A stretch of 16,691 nt of DNA from Bifidobacterium breve (GCA_943325425.2 CALPPJ020000003.1:1-16691), one strand, 5' to 3'; numbered from the stretch's first letter, positions 1 to 6,864 are shown. Notes: a model not told the origin generated them from the sequence alone. Numbers and translations: made by a program.

Positions 1-50
1 TCGGCTTTTGTTGAATCTTCAAATCGAGTAAACGTTGCTTTGCCGTTCAT
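1..50 (-). CDS. N-terminal fragment of an unidentified gene
   Basis: Only the first 16 codons are in the window (MNGKATFTRFEDSTKA); the gene runs off the left edge. The ATG is well supported, because an AGGGGGA Shine-Dalgarno lies a few bases upstream on the minus strand. The opening residues resemble the N-termini of some HD-domain phosphohydrolases, but 16 residues cannot establish a family and I do not assign a function. It lies downstream of the MDMPI-like gene on the same strand, separated by about 100 bp that holds a long hairpin. Confidence 0.55.
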   Translation of the reverse strand, partial: MNGKATFTRFEDSTKA

Positions 51-52
51 AT

Positions 53-59
53 GTCCCCC
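53..59 (-). promoter_or_regulatory. Shine-Dalgarno of the leftmost gene
   Basis: The minus strand reads AGGGGGA just before the ATG at position 50. It fixes the start of the truncated left-edge gene and contrasts with most other genes here, which have no clear ribosome binding site. Confidence 0.5.
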
Positions 60-90
60 TTGGAATACCTATAAACAATAACGAACCATC

Positions 91-145
91 GTGATTCTGG
101 TGCAGAATCGTTGCATAATTCGCAACAAATCTGCACCAGAATCAC
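91..145. repeat. long near-perfect inverted repeat (24-bp stem, 7-nt loop)
   Basis: The left arm (91-114) and right arm (122-145) pair over 24 positions. The outer 16 bp (GTGATTCTGGTGCAGA) match perfectly, then come three positions with mismatches or weak matches, then a further perfect GTTGC. The loop is ATAATTC. It begins four bases after the stop codon of the MDMPI-like gene and precedes the ribosome binding site of the next co-oriented gene. No T-tract follows on either strand, so it is not a textbook intrinsic terminator. It could be a processing or termination hairpin or a copy of a dispersed palindromic repeat; I saw no second copy in this window. Confidence 0.8.
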
Positions 146-149
146 AGGT

Positions 150-806
150 TTAGATTTCGATAGCGGTGCTTGGCACGCGCAAAGGAGTTCCGTGGAGGAG
201 CAATTTGATTTGTTCACCATCTAAACCAAGTTGTTTCATTTGTTCGACGGACCTGCGACCAGTCAGACTGCGCATCAGCTCAAAACGCGTGACCCCCGAA
301 TCAATGAGTTCTTGGGCTTGGCCCGGGGCTTTTCCTTCAACCATATTGAGAAGCCAGCCGAGGGCAACGTTGACTGCCAAAGAATCTTGTGCACCGGCCC
401 GTCCAACCGCGTGGCGCAAGTCGTGTTCGTGGGTCACAGCATCCATCACCATTTGCGAATTAATAGGACTCGGAATGTGGGGCAGTAGAACATCAAATTC
501 GGTCGCCGTGGCGAAAAGAGCATCAGCTAGTTGGGAAAGTGATTCACCTTCATGGCGATCAACTTGTGCCTGAGTCCAGGCATCAGTTGTCACGCCATCC
601 ATCCGACCCGCCAAGATGTCTTCGGGAACACCGACGATATGCGAAATCAAACCGCTGACTTCCCAATCTGGGCAAAGCGGAACTGACAAAGACGCTTGCG
701 ACTCGGGGATCTCACGAATCAGGTCCACGACTCGTGTACGAAACTCAAGATAAGCCCGTACAACTTCGGTATCAGACTGAAGAAAGGTCATATGGCAGTA
801 TGCCAT
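150..806 (-). CDS. MDMPI/DinB-like mycothiol-dependent-type protein
   Basis: A 218-residue protein of the TIGR03083/MDMPI_N (DinB-like four-helix) type. Family members include mycothiol-dependent maleylpyruvate isomerase and many uncharacterised actinobacterial enzymes thought to use mycothiol. The N-terminal helix carries CPDWEVSGLISHIVG (residues 45-59) with the expected metal-ligand His56. A later helix carries DAVTHEHDLRHAVG with Asp122 and His126 in the spacing of the second and third metal ligands. The C-terminal SCP-like domain of true maleylpyruvate isomerase is absent. The substrate cannot be predicted, and no aromatic-catabolism genes are nearby. An alternative ATG five codons in (position 791) is equally plausible; neither start has a convincing Shine-Dalgarno. 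The gene is divergent from the ArsI/CadI gene with only 27 bp between starts. Confidence 0.75.
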   Translation of the reverse strand: MAYCHMTFLQSDTEVVRAYLEFRTRVVDLIREIPESQASLSVPLCPDWEVSGLISHIVGVPEDILAGRMDGVTTDAWTQAQVDRHEGESLSQLADALFATATEFDVLLPHIPSPINSQMVMDAVTHEHDLRHAVGRAGAQDSLAVNVALGWLLNMVEGKAPGQAQELIDSGVTRFELMRSLTGRRSVEQMKQLGLDGEQIKLLLHGTPLRVPSTAIEI

Positions 807-821
807 CTCGTGTGAAAGTGA

Positions 822-827
822 TATGAA
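822..827 (+). promoter_or_regulatory. candidate -10 box for a leaderless ArsI/CadI mRNA
   Basis: TATGAA ends six bases before the ATG at 834, the spacing expected if transcription starts at the initiation codon. No Shine-Dalgarno and no clear -35 are visible in the 27-bp divergent gap. This is inferred from position and resemblance only. Confidence 0.35.
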
Positions 828-833
828 TTAAAC

Positions 834-1262
834 ATGCGTTTACAACTTGCACTCAATGTTGACAACCTAGAAGAAGCCATTGACTTCTACACAAAGATGT
901 TCAATACAGAGCCGCTCAAGGTCAAGCCAGGGTATGCAAATTGGGCGATTGTCGATCCGCCGCTGAAGTTGGTCATTTTTGAAAAAGGTGGCGAGCACGG
1001 CACGATCAACCATCTTGGGGTTGAAACCGACACCGCCGAAGAGGTGGTCGAAGCCGATAAGCGTTTGCGAGCTGCCGGCTTAGAGACAACCGGAATCGAC
1101 GACACCCAATGTTGCTTTGCGGAAAAAACTGAAACTTGGGTTGACGGAGTAGACGGCCATAAATGGGAGTTCTACGTCAAGCACTCTGATGTTGAGCAGT
1201 TTGTCAATCTTCCATTGGGACGTCAGCAAGAATCTGGTGGCAACGCATGTTGCCCATCGTGA
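834..1262 (+). CDS. ArsI/CadI-family non-heme iron dioxygenase (VOC fold)
   Basis: A 142-residue vicinal-oxygen-chelate protein. The family contains ArsI, an Fe(II)-dependent C-As lyase that demethylates trivalent organoarsenicals, and the cadmium-induced CadI of mycobacteria. It opens with the hallmark MRLQLALNVDNLEEAIDFY and continues PGYANWAI, DPPLKLV and NHLGVE. Likely iron ligands are Gln4, His60 and Glu112. TQCCFA places the vicinal pair Cys93-Cys94 where ArsI binds trivalent arsenic. A second Cys-Cys pair (139-140) sits near the C-terminus, as is common in the family. Length is normal. No arsR, arsM or arsP is adjacent, so context does not confirm an arsenic role; CadI-type metal stress is the alternative. 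It converges on the solute-binding gene with one base between stop codons. Confidence 0.88.
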   Translation: MRLQLALNVDNLEEAIDFYTKMFNTEPLKVKPGYANWAIVDPPLKLVIFEKGGEHGTINHLGVETDTAEEVVEADKRLRAAGLETTGIDDTQCCFAEKTETWVDGVDGHKWEFYVKHSDVEQFVNLPLGRQQESGGNACCPS

Positions 1263-1263
1263 T

Positions 1264-2358
1264 TTAGTTTCTGTCGGTGGTGAAAACTTTCATGGCCACC
1301 TGTTGCAATATTTGAACAGCATCTTGTGGTGATCGCTGGCCACGGAGAGTTTCGTTAATCAACATCCAACCGGCATCTTCCACTTCGGGGAAGCGAACGT
1401 GGGATGGATACGTGATCATCGCTTGATTGATTGTTTCACGAGTGATGTCTAAACGCTGTTGATCTATGTCATTGACTGGAGTCACTTGTGCAAGTGCTTC
1501 AACGTTGGCGCACATATTTCCGCCACTCGCATCGAGGCTATGAACTTCAATTGATGTCAGACGGTGGAGTAGAGCTGTTGCCCCATCAAGGTCTGCGCAT
1601 GTTGTTGGAATTCCCCATGAATGACAACCCGCGTAGCTGACCCATCGCTTAGCTCCTGAGGGATAGCGATGAGGGCGTAGAACTGGAGCCAAATCAGATG
1701 AATTGATTGAACCCCACGCACCCGGCCATGCACCCGACGCATCGGTCGTCCCATTCAGAAGTGCCTGATCAACTTGGTCATAGTGCCAGTTAGGCAAATC
1801 GGCAGAAGTTTTCTGGGCGAGTGCATTCAACATCTCAATGGCTTGAACTGATTCATCAGAATTGAAGCAAGGTTGCTCCGCATCATCAAAAATGCGGCCA
1901 CCTGCGCCAACGACCATTTCGTAAAAGGTTCCGAAAAGGCCTGATTCTTTTCCGGGGAATCCAAACTGGACTGGGCCAGCAATGAGGTCATCCCACGTTG
2001 TTGGTGTCGTTTCAACTCGGTCTGAACGAAGCCAGGTAATGCGTACATCAATGAGTCGTGGAATTGTGAGAAGTTCTGTTTGATAACGGCACAGATCAAC
2101 TGCAAGTGGGGCGAGTTGCTCAATTGCCGATTTACTCATGAGCGAATCAAGTGGTTGCAACCAACTTGCCTGCGAAGGAGCATATTTCGAATGAGTCGAT
2201 ACAAGATCGATTCGTTGGCCGGCTTCGAGCATTTCTGCAACTTTGCGATTCAAAGTTGGATGATCATCATGAACGATCACTTCAACGTCGTACTCATCAA
2301 AAATCGAATAGAGGTGGTCATACATTGGGCCACCAACTAGTGCAATGCGCAAAGTCAT
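1264..2358 (-). CDS. solute-binding-protein (family 1) homologue without signal peptide
   Basis: A 364-residue protein with the layout of ABC-transporter sugar-binding proteins (SBP_bac_1). It has an N-terminal strand (MTLRIALVGGPMYDHLYSIF), an early lobe with RIDLVSTHSKYAPSQASWLQ and LDSLM, the hinge-proximal TTWDDLIAG and FGFPGKESGLFGTFYEMV, then an aromatic-rich binding-lobe stretch GAWPGAWGS. Unlike normal members it has no signal peptide and no lipobox Cys; the first residues already form the domain's opening strand. An upstream start is impossible without entering the SDR gene, whose stop is eight bases away. No permease or ATPase gene is present. It is co-transcribed with the SDR beside L-fuconate dehydratase, so it may bind a pathway sugar or sugar acid in the cytoplasm, as a sensor or chaperone. 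That role is inference; an extracytoplasmic role would need non-canonical export. Confidence 0.75.
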   Translation of the reverse strand: MTLRIALVGGPMYDHLYSIFDEYDVEVIVHDDHPTLNRKVAEMLEAGQRIDLVSTHSKYAPSQASWLQPLDSLMSKSAIEQLAPLAVDLCRYQTELLTIPRLIDVRITWLRSDRVETTPTTWDDLIAGPVQFGFPGKESGLFGTFYEMVVGAGGRIFDDAEQPCFNSDESVQAIEMLNALAQKTSADLPNWHYDQVDQALLNGTTDASGAWPGAWGSINSSDLAPVLRPHRYPSGAKRWVSYAGCHSWGIPTTCADLDGATALLHRLTSIEVHSLDASGGNMCANVEALAQVTPVNDIDQQRLDITRETINQAMITYPSHVRFPEVEDAGWMLINETLRGQRSPQDAVQILQQVAMKVFTTDRN

Positions 2359-2366
2359 GTATTTAC

Positions 2367-3071
2367 CTATTGAACAATTCGCACGCCGGAAATTCCGCCG
2401 TCAATGAGCAGTTCCATTCCAGTTGTGAAATTACTCGGCGAAGCCAAATAGAAAACCGCTTCAGCAACTTCTTCGCATTCAACAAGGCGACCCATTGGTT
2501 GACGCTTGCGTAATGACTCCATTGTCTGACTTGGATCTGGCGTTGTCGCGACGAGTCGTTCAACCCACGGGCTGGCGACCGTGCCCGGAGAAACACAATT
2601 GACTCGAATATTGCTTGCGATTTCGTCGGCAGCCATGGCCTTGGTGAGCGAAAGTACAGCACCTTTTGACGCTGAGTACACGGCTCGCTCAACGAGACCA
2701 ACAGTTGCAGCAATCGAACAGGTATTGACGATAAACCCAGAACCTTGTGTGCGCATGTGGGGGAGAACCGCTCGCGACATATTGGCAATACCGAAAACGT
2801 TGACCGCAAAAACACGTTGCCAGTCATCGAGAGTTGAATCGACAACGTCACCGACACTGCTGATACCAGCGTTGTTGCACAGCACATCGATGCGACCATG
2901 CTCGGCGATGACTTTGTCAATTGCATCATGGCAATGTTGTGGTTGCGTGAGGTCAAAGCCATGAGCGAGGTCTAGCCCGACAACGATGTCTCCATCTTTG
3001 GCAAAGCGGTTACTCATAGCGGTGCCGATGCCTCCCGCCGAACCAGTGATAACGACAATGCGTTGCGTCAT
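2367..3071 (-). CDS. SDR oxidoreductase, likely 2-keto-3-deoxy-L-fuconate dehydrogenase
   Basis: A classical short-chain dehydrogenase of 234 residues. It shows the NAD(P) loop TGSAGGIG (9-16), an acidic residue after strand 2 (GLDLAHG) favouring NAD, NNAG (66-69), catalytic Asn91, Ser119, and Tyr132/Lys136 in YSASK, and the C-terminal GGISG. It is divergent from L-fuconate dehydratase, whose product 2-keto-3-deoxy-L-fuconate is oxidised by an SDR in the non-phosphorylating fucose pathway, so that substrate is the best guess from context. The fold is certain and the substrate is inferred. An excellent Shine-Dalgarno supports the ATG. It heads a two-gene operon with the solute-binding homologue, with an 8-bp gap. 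Confidence 0.85.
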   Translation of the reverse strand: MTQRIVVITGSAGGIGTAMSNRFAKDGDIVVGLDLAHGFDLTQPQHCHDAIDKVIAEHGRIDVLCNNAGISSVGDVVDSTLDDWQRVFAVNVFGIANMSRAVLPHMRTQGSGFIVNTCSIAATVGLVERAVYSASKGAVLSLTKAMAADEIASNIRVNCVSPGTVASPWVERLVATTPDPSQTMESLRKRQPMGRLVECEEVAEAVFYLASPSNFTTGMELLIDGGISGVRIVQ

Positions 3072-3075
3072 GATG

Positions 3076-3082
3076 CCTCCCT
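3076..3082 (-). promoter_or_regulatory. Shine-Dalgarno of the SDR gene
   Basis: AGGGAGG on the minus strand stands four bases before the ATG at 3071. It is one of the strongest ribosome binding sites in the window and shows that this operon has a 5' untranslated leader. Confidence 0.7.
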
Positions 3083-3105
3083 AGTCGCCACCGAAACGGG
3101 CGAGT
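3083..3105. promoter_or_regulatory. imperfect inverted repeat in the divergent fucose-gene promoter region
   Basis: AGTCGCC and GGCGAGT flank a 9-nt spacer; six of seven positions pair. It lies in the 81-bp region between the divergent SDR and fuconate dehydratase genes, next to the SDR Shine-Dalgarno. It could be an operator for a sugar-responsive repressor or a small leader hairpin; no regulator gene is adjacent. It is weak on its own. Confidence 0.3.
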
Positions 3106-3152
3106 GATCTAAGTATTGTCCATATAGACGGCAATTGTTATGGTTGGCGGTA

Positions 3153-4445
3153 ATGACCCGCATCCTGTCAGCCTCAACTCATGACCTTCGAGCCCGTACT
3201 TCGCGGACATTGGCAGGTTCAGATGCCAATCACCCCGATCCTGACTACTCGGCTGCGTATGTGATTTTGCATACCGATGGCCTTCATCAAGGTCATGGGA
3301 TGACATTCACGATTGGCCAGGGCAACGAGCTGTGTTGTGCCGCGATCGAAGCATTGTCGACGTTGGTGGTGGGTCGCAATCTGTCGGACATCGTTGACAA
3401 TATGGGTGCGTTTTGGCGACAGGTGACGAATCATTCGCAACTTCGATGGCTTGGTCCAGATAAAGGCGTTATTCATTTGGCAACAGCAGCGCTTGTCAAT
3501 GCAGTTTGGGATCTATGGGCCAAAGAAAGCAGCGTTCCGGTGTGGAAATTGGTTTCTAATATGGAACCAGCCCAATTCGTTGACTGCATCGATTTTCGAT
3601 ACCTGCGCGACGAGGTAGATGAAGTGCGCGCATTAGACATGTTGACGAAGGCTCGAGTTGGACAGAAAGAGCGACTAGCGCATCTAGAAGAAAATGGATA
3701 CCCGGCGTACATCACATCGGCTGGATGGCTTGGATATCCCGAAGAGAAGGTGCGCGACCTTTGTCGAAGTTCAATCGCCGATGGTTGGAACAGCTTTAAG
3801 ACCAAAGTGGGTATTGATGTGGCATCAGATATGCGCCGCTGTGAAGTGATGCGAGAAGAAATCGGTGACAGTCGTCAACTGATGGCCGACGCGAATCAGG
3901 TTTGGGATGTCAATCAAGCAATTGAGTGGAGTAATCAATTGCAGCCCTACGGTCTGCGCTGGATCGAAGAGCCAACTCACCCTGATGACATCTTGGGACA
4001 TGCTGCGATTAGGCGAGGCGTGAATCCCATTGGAGTTGCGACGGGAGAACACGCCGCTAATCGTTTGATTTTCAAACAACTCCTCCAAGCCGAGGCGATT
4101 GACTACGCGCAAATTGATGCATGTCGTTTGGGTGGACTTAATGAGGTGCTAGCAGTTTTACTCTTGGCTGCTGCAAGAAACATTCCAGTTTGTCCTCATG
4201 CAGGTGGACTTGGTTTATGCGAATACGTACAGCACATTTCGATCATTGATTATTTGAGTGTCAGTGCTTCGCTTGAAGACCGAACCACTGAATACGCCTC
4301 ACATTTGCACGAACATTTCGTTGATCCCATCCAAATGCGAAACGGTCACTATCTATTACCTCAAGCCCCGGGTTACTCAATTGAAATGAAGCAAGAGTCA
4401 ATTGAAATGTTGAGTTACCCAAACGGCGCTGAGTGGCGTGACTAG
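3153..4445 (+). CDS. fucD: L-fuconate dehydratase (enolase superfamily)
   Basis: A 430-residue enolase-superfamily enzyme closely resembling Xanthomonas FucD and human ENOSF1. It dehydrates L-fuconate to 2-keto-3-deoxy-L-fuconate using Mg2+. Recognisable blocks are HPDPDYSAAYV, LRWLGPDKGVIHLATAA, VDCIDFRY and HLHEHF. Catalytic residues line up with FucD: the KxK motif Lys216/Lys218, metal ligands Asp246 (MADAN), Glu272 (WIEEP) and Glu299 (ATGEH), Asp322 (QIDACR) and general acid/base His349 (CPHAGG). Full length for the family. I chose the ATG at 3153; the frame is open to a TTG at 3135, but family members start near MTRIL. Only a weak GGCGG precedes the start. The aldo/keto reductase follows after three bases, so the two are certainly co-transcribed. 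Confidence 0.95.
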   Translation: MTRILSASTHDLRARTSRTLAGSDANHPDPDYSAAYVILHTDGLHQGHGMTFTIGQGNELCCAAIEALSTLVVGRNLSDIVDNMGAFWRQVTNHSQLRWLGPDKGVIHLATAALVNAVWDLWAKESSVPVWKLVSNMEPAQFVDCIDFRYLRDEVDEVRALDMLTKARVGQKERLAHLEENGYPAYITSAGWLGYPEEKVRDLCRSSIADGWNSFKTKVGIDVASDMRRCEVMREEIGDSRQLMADANQVWDVNQAIEWSNQLQPYGLRWIEEPTHPDDILGHAAIRRGVNPIGVATGEHAANRLIFKQLLQAEAIDYAQIDACRLGGLNEVLAVLLLAAARNIPVCPHAGGLGLCEYVQHISIIDYLSVSASLEDRTTEYASHLHEHFVDPIQMRNGHYLLPQAPGYSIEMKQESIEMLSYPNGAEWRD

Positions 4446-4448
4446 TTC

Positions 4449-5399
4449 GTGAGCATCGAGACACGACAACTTGGGCGACATGGACCTTTGGTGACACGAA
4501 TTGGTCTTGGATGTGCTCCCTTTGGAAATCTGTTTACAGAAGTATCCGACGAAGATGTTCAAGCCACAGTTGACACTGCATGGGAAGGTGGAGTTCGATT
4601 CTTTGATACTGCGCCGCTGTACGGTCACGGGTTGTCAGAGATTCGCTTGGGTCAGGCGTTGGCAAAATATCCACGCAATGAATATGTGTTGGCAAGCAAA
4701 GTCGGACGTCTCTTACGTAATCCGATTGAACAGATCTCGCCGTCAATCTTTAGAAACGTTCCGAAACTCGAACCCATTTTTGATTACAGCCGTGATGCGG
4801 TGCTGACCTCAATTGATGAAAGTCTGAAGCGTCTCAACGTTGATTATCTCGATGTTGTTCATGTTCATGATCCAGATGACCATGAAGATTGGGCTGTCAG
4901 CGAGGCCTTTCCTACTCTTGTGAAATTGCGAGATGAAGGCGTGATCAAAGCGGTCGGGTGTGGCATGAACCAGACGAGCGCGCTCGTTCGTTTTGTTCAC
5001 GAGGTTGATCTTGATTGTTTGCTGCTAGCGGGGCGGTACACGGTGCTTGACAATGCATCGTCCAGCGAATTGCTGCACCTCTGCAGTGAAGCAAATATTG
5101 GAGTTGTACTTGGCGGAATTTTCAATAGTGGCCTTCTTGCTAATCCAGCAAAGAACAAAACCTTTGACTACGTTGAAGCCACGCCTGGGGTCCTCGAGAA
5201 AGCACAAGCTATTTCTGTGCTCGCACAATCTCATGGGGTTTCGCTGCCACAGGTAGCCGTGCAGTTCGGACTACGGCACCCCGCTGTTTCATCAATAGTG
5301 ATTGGTGCTCGAACGTCAAGCGAAATAAGCGAGGACATCGCCTTCGCTTTTCAAGCCGTTCCTGATGAATTTTGGATCGATCTACTGACATTGAGTTAG
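4449..5399 (+). CDS. aldo/keto reductase, likely L-fucose (D-threo-aldose) 1-dehydrogenase
   Basis: A 316-residue aldo/keto reductase of the D-threo-aldose 1-dehydrogenase / pyridoxal 4-dehydrogenase branch, which oxidises L-fucose to its lactone with NAD(P)+. The N-terminal RQLGRHGPLVTRIGLGCAPFGN is typical of the branch. The catalytic tetrad is visible: Asp53 (FFDTAP), Tyr58 (YGHGLSE), Lys84 (ASKVGR) and His140 (VHVHDPD). Late blocks QVAVQFGLRHPAV and IVIGART complete the barrel. Initiation is at GTG, three bases after the fuconate dehydratase stop, suggesting translational coupling. Together with the neighbouring dehydratase and SDR it covers the oxidation, dehydration and second oxidation steps of L-fucose breakdown. 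The sugar preference is inferred from family and context. Confidence 0.88.
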   Translation: MSIETRQLGRHGPLVTRIGLGCAPFGNLFTEVSDEDVQATVDTAWEGGVRFFDTAPLYGHGLSEIRLGQALAKYPRNEYVLASKVGRLLRNPIEQISPSIFRNVPKLEPIFDYSRDAVLTSIDESLKRLNVDYLDVVHVHDPDDHEDWAVSEAFPTLVKLRDEGVIKAVGCGMNQTSALVRFVHEVDLDCLLLAGRYTVLDNASSSELLHLCSEANIGVVLGGIFNSGLLANPAKNKTFDYVEATPGVLEKAQAISVLAQSHGVSLPQVAVQFGLRHPAVSSIVIGARTSSEISEDIAFAFQAVPDEFWIDLLTLS

Positions 5400-5977
5400 T
5401 GTCGCCACATATGTGGTCGGCCTTCTTCTTAAGCTTCGGCGTCATCTTCGTTGCCGAGTTGGGCGACAAGAGCCAACTGATGGCGATGGCCTTCGCGGCT
5501 AGGTACAAACCGTGGCCGGTGTTGCTAGGAATTACCATCGCCACCGCGGTGACGCACGCGATCAGCGTAGGAATAGGTGCGGTGGTTGGCGCGCGTATCC
5601 CCACTGACACGATTGCGATCGTCGCTGGTATCGCCTTCCTCGTGTTTGCAGCCTGGACCCTACGTGGCGATGAGTTAACCGAAGAAGAATCTCAAGCTGC
5701 GCAAAAGAACACGCGCAACGCAGTAGTCGCAGCCAGCATTGCGTTCTTTCTTGCAGAATTAGGCGACAAGACGATGTTGGCGACCATCACGTTGGCGACC
5801 AAAGAAGGTGCCTTTGGTACGTGGTTGGGATCAACTCTGGGCATGGTGGCCGCCGATGCACTGGCGATTTTGGTTGGCTTTCACTTAGGTTCGCGTCTGC
5901 CCGAGAAAACCATTCGTTACGGCGCCTCAATACTTTTTGTCGTCTTCGGAATTCTGTTGATTCTGCAAGGTGTTTAG
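5399..5977 (+). CDS. GDT1/TMEM165-family (UPF0016) cation/H+ exchanger
   Basis: A membrane protein of 192 residues with the two UPF0016 repeats. Each repeat carries the signature E-x-G-D-K-(S/T): ELGDKS at 20-25 and ELGDKT at 120-125, exactly 100 residues apart. About six transmembrane helices lie in two groups of three around a charged cytoplasmic loop (DELTEEESQAAQKNTR, near 91-106). The family exports Mn2+ or Ca2+ against protons (MneA, Gdt1, TMEM165). The start is uncertain: GTG at 5399 overlaps the preceding stop by one base and suits coupling, while ATG at 5411 gives 188 residues. It has no functional link to the fucose genes and probably shares their transcript by position. It converges on the PIN gene with 8 bp between stops. 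Confidence 0.9.
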   Translation: MSPHMWSAFFLSFGVIFVAELGDKSQLMAMAFAARYKPWPVLLGITIATAVTHAISVGIGAVVGARIPTDTIAIVAGIAFLVFAAWTLRGDELTEEESQAAQKNTRNAVVAASIAFFLAELGDKTMLATITLATKEGAFGTWLGSTLGMVAADALAILVGFHLGSRLPEKTIRYGASILFVVFGILLILQGV

Positions 5978-5985
5978 TTGATTGC

Positions 5986-6417
5986 CTAGATGTGAACGAT
6001 GTTGACGTTTTCTGTGGACAGGCTGTTTCTAAAATCCTTGACGTCACTTGTGATGATGACGACTTTGGCATCCGACAAAGTCGCGATTGCTGCGATGTGA
6101 GCATCGGCGACTGAAAGAAATGAAAAATCATTGCGAAGTTCGGCTGCTCGGTCGGCGTACTTTGAGTCAAGTAAATGATCTTGGTTGACGATGCGGTTCA
6201 CAAATGATGCTTTCGGCTCTTGACGATTGATCATTGCTTCAACACGAACGGTCGTTGGGACAATGAGAGAAGCGCGGGAGCCTTGTTCGAGGTGTTGCCG
6301 GTATCTCTCAATGAGAGCCAACAGACGACGGTGTTTCGGATGGGATTGATTACTCAGTGCTTGAATCGCTTCGTTGTCTAAAACAATGATGCTCGCCGGC
6401 TTAAGTAAGTCCTTCAT
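5986..6417 (-). CDS. PIN-domain (VapC-like) toxin ribonuclease
   Basis: A 143-residue PIN-domain protein, a metal-dependent endoribonuclease fold typical of VapC toxins. The acidic active-site set is visible: Asp14 (IIVLDNEAI), Glu60 (TTVRVEAM), Asp105 (SVADAHIAA) and Asp125 with Asp128 (TSDVKDF). The ATG at 6417 overlaps the antitoxin stop in ATGA. An upstream in-frame start would only add residues coded inside the antitoxin gene. The overlap, gene order and operator upstream support a type II toxin-antitoxin pair. All acidic residues are present, so it appears intact. The RNA target cannot be predicted. Confidence 0.85.
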   Translation of the reverse strand: MKDLLKPASIIVLDNEAIQALSNQSHPKHRRLLALIERYRQHLEQGSRASLIVPTTVRVEAMINRQEPKASFVNRIVNQDHLLDSKYADRAAELRNDFSFLSVADAHIAAIATLSDAKVVIITSDVKDFRNSLSTENVNIVHI

Positions 6418-6833
6418 AAGCGCGTTTGATAAAAGTTCTGTGCATCGGCCCAAACAAGAACATCAGCTGGGGAGGGATTTTGTTGAACGCTGAGAATGTC
6501 TTGAGCGGCTTGGGCGATGACGCGAGGCTGATTTCGTAAACGATGATTTGTGAGATCTGCTTCAGCTTGCGCGAGTTCTGTCAACGAAGGACGTGAATCT
6601 GGATAGTTGGTGTAGTGCTCGTCGAGCGCACCTCGTATTAATAGTGCCCGCAACTGTTGGCGTAAGCCGTCAACCGTGAGAGTGGTGGTACTTGGCGCCA
6701 AGTTCAGTTCATCGGTTGCGATCATGGCAGCGTTGCGCAGATTGACCGGAATTCGCATTGAAGTGTTCACCGTCTGGGTTTGATCGGCAAGGAGCAATGA
6801 AGCGATTTGGTCGAGCGCGACTGACTGATTCAT
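6414..6833 (-). CDS. probable antitoxin of the PIN toxin
   Basis: A 139-residue protein immediately upstream of and overlapping (ATGA) the PIN gene, the usual antitoxin position. I do not recognise a named family. Residues 25-60 (NTSMRIPVNLRNAAMIATDE onward) could form a strand followed by helices, as in ribbon-helix-helix DNA-binding antitoxins. The C-terminal half is helical and ends in DVLVWADAQNFYQTRL, a likely toxin-wrapping tail. It is longer than most VapB proteins, which are around 70-90 residues. A perfect 9-bp inverted repeat seven bases before its ATG is a good autoregulatory operator. Antitoxin function is inferred from position, overlap and operator; the fold is tentative. Confidence 0.72.
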   Translation of the reverse strand: MNQSVALDQIASLLLADQTQTVNTSMRIPVNLRNAAMIATDELNLAPSTTTLTVDGLRQQLRALLIRGALDEHYTNYPDSRPSLTELAQAEADLTNHRLRNQPRVIAQAAQDILSVQQNPSPADVLVWADAQNFYQTRL

Positions 6834-6840
6834 ATTTTGA

Positions 6841-6864
6841 ATGTACCACGCCCATGTGGTACAT
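6841..6864. promoter_or_regulatory. operator of the toxin-antitoxin operon (perfect 9-bp inverted repeat)
   Basis: ATGTACCAC (6841-6849) and GTGGTACAT (6856-6864) are perfect inverted copies around a 6-nt spacer, GCCCAT. The repeat stands between the proposed -10 region and the antitoxin ATG at 6833, where binding of the antitoxin-toxin complex would block transcription. The symmetry and placement are typical for type II toxin-antitoxin autoregulation; the binding protein is inferred. Confidence 0.75.

Noticed and set aside
166..573. Plus-strand open frame opposite the MDMPI-like gene
   Set aside because: The Ser/Arg/Trp-rich translation has no domain, and the minus-strand frame carries clear family motifs.
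3110..3140. GTC-CATATA-GAC as a strong operator in the fucose promoter region
   Set aside because: The arms are only 3 bp; too short to claim.
3135..3152. TTG at 3135 as the fuconate dehydratase start
   Set aside because: It would add six non-conserved residues; the ATG at 3153 matches the family N-terminus and residue numbering.
5372..5398. TTG at 5372 as the GDT1-family start
   Set aside because: It lies inside the end of the aldo/keto reductase gene and adds a polar stretch before the first helix; GTG 5399 or ATG 5411 fit better.
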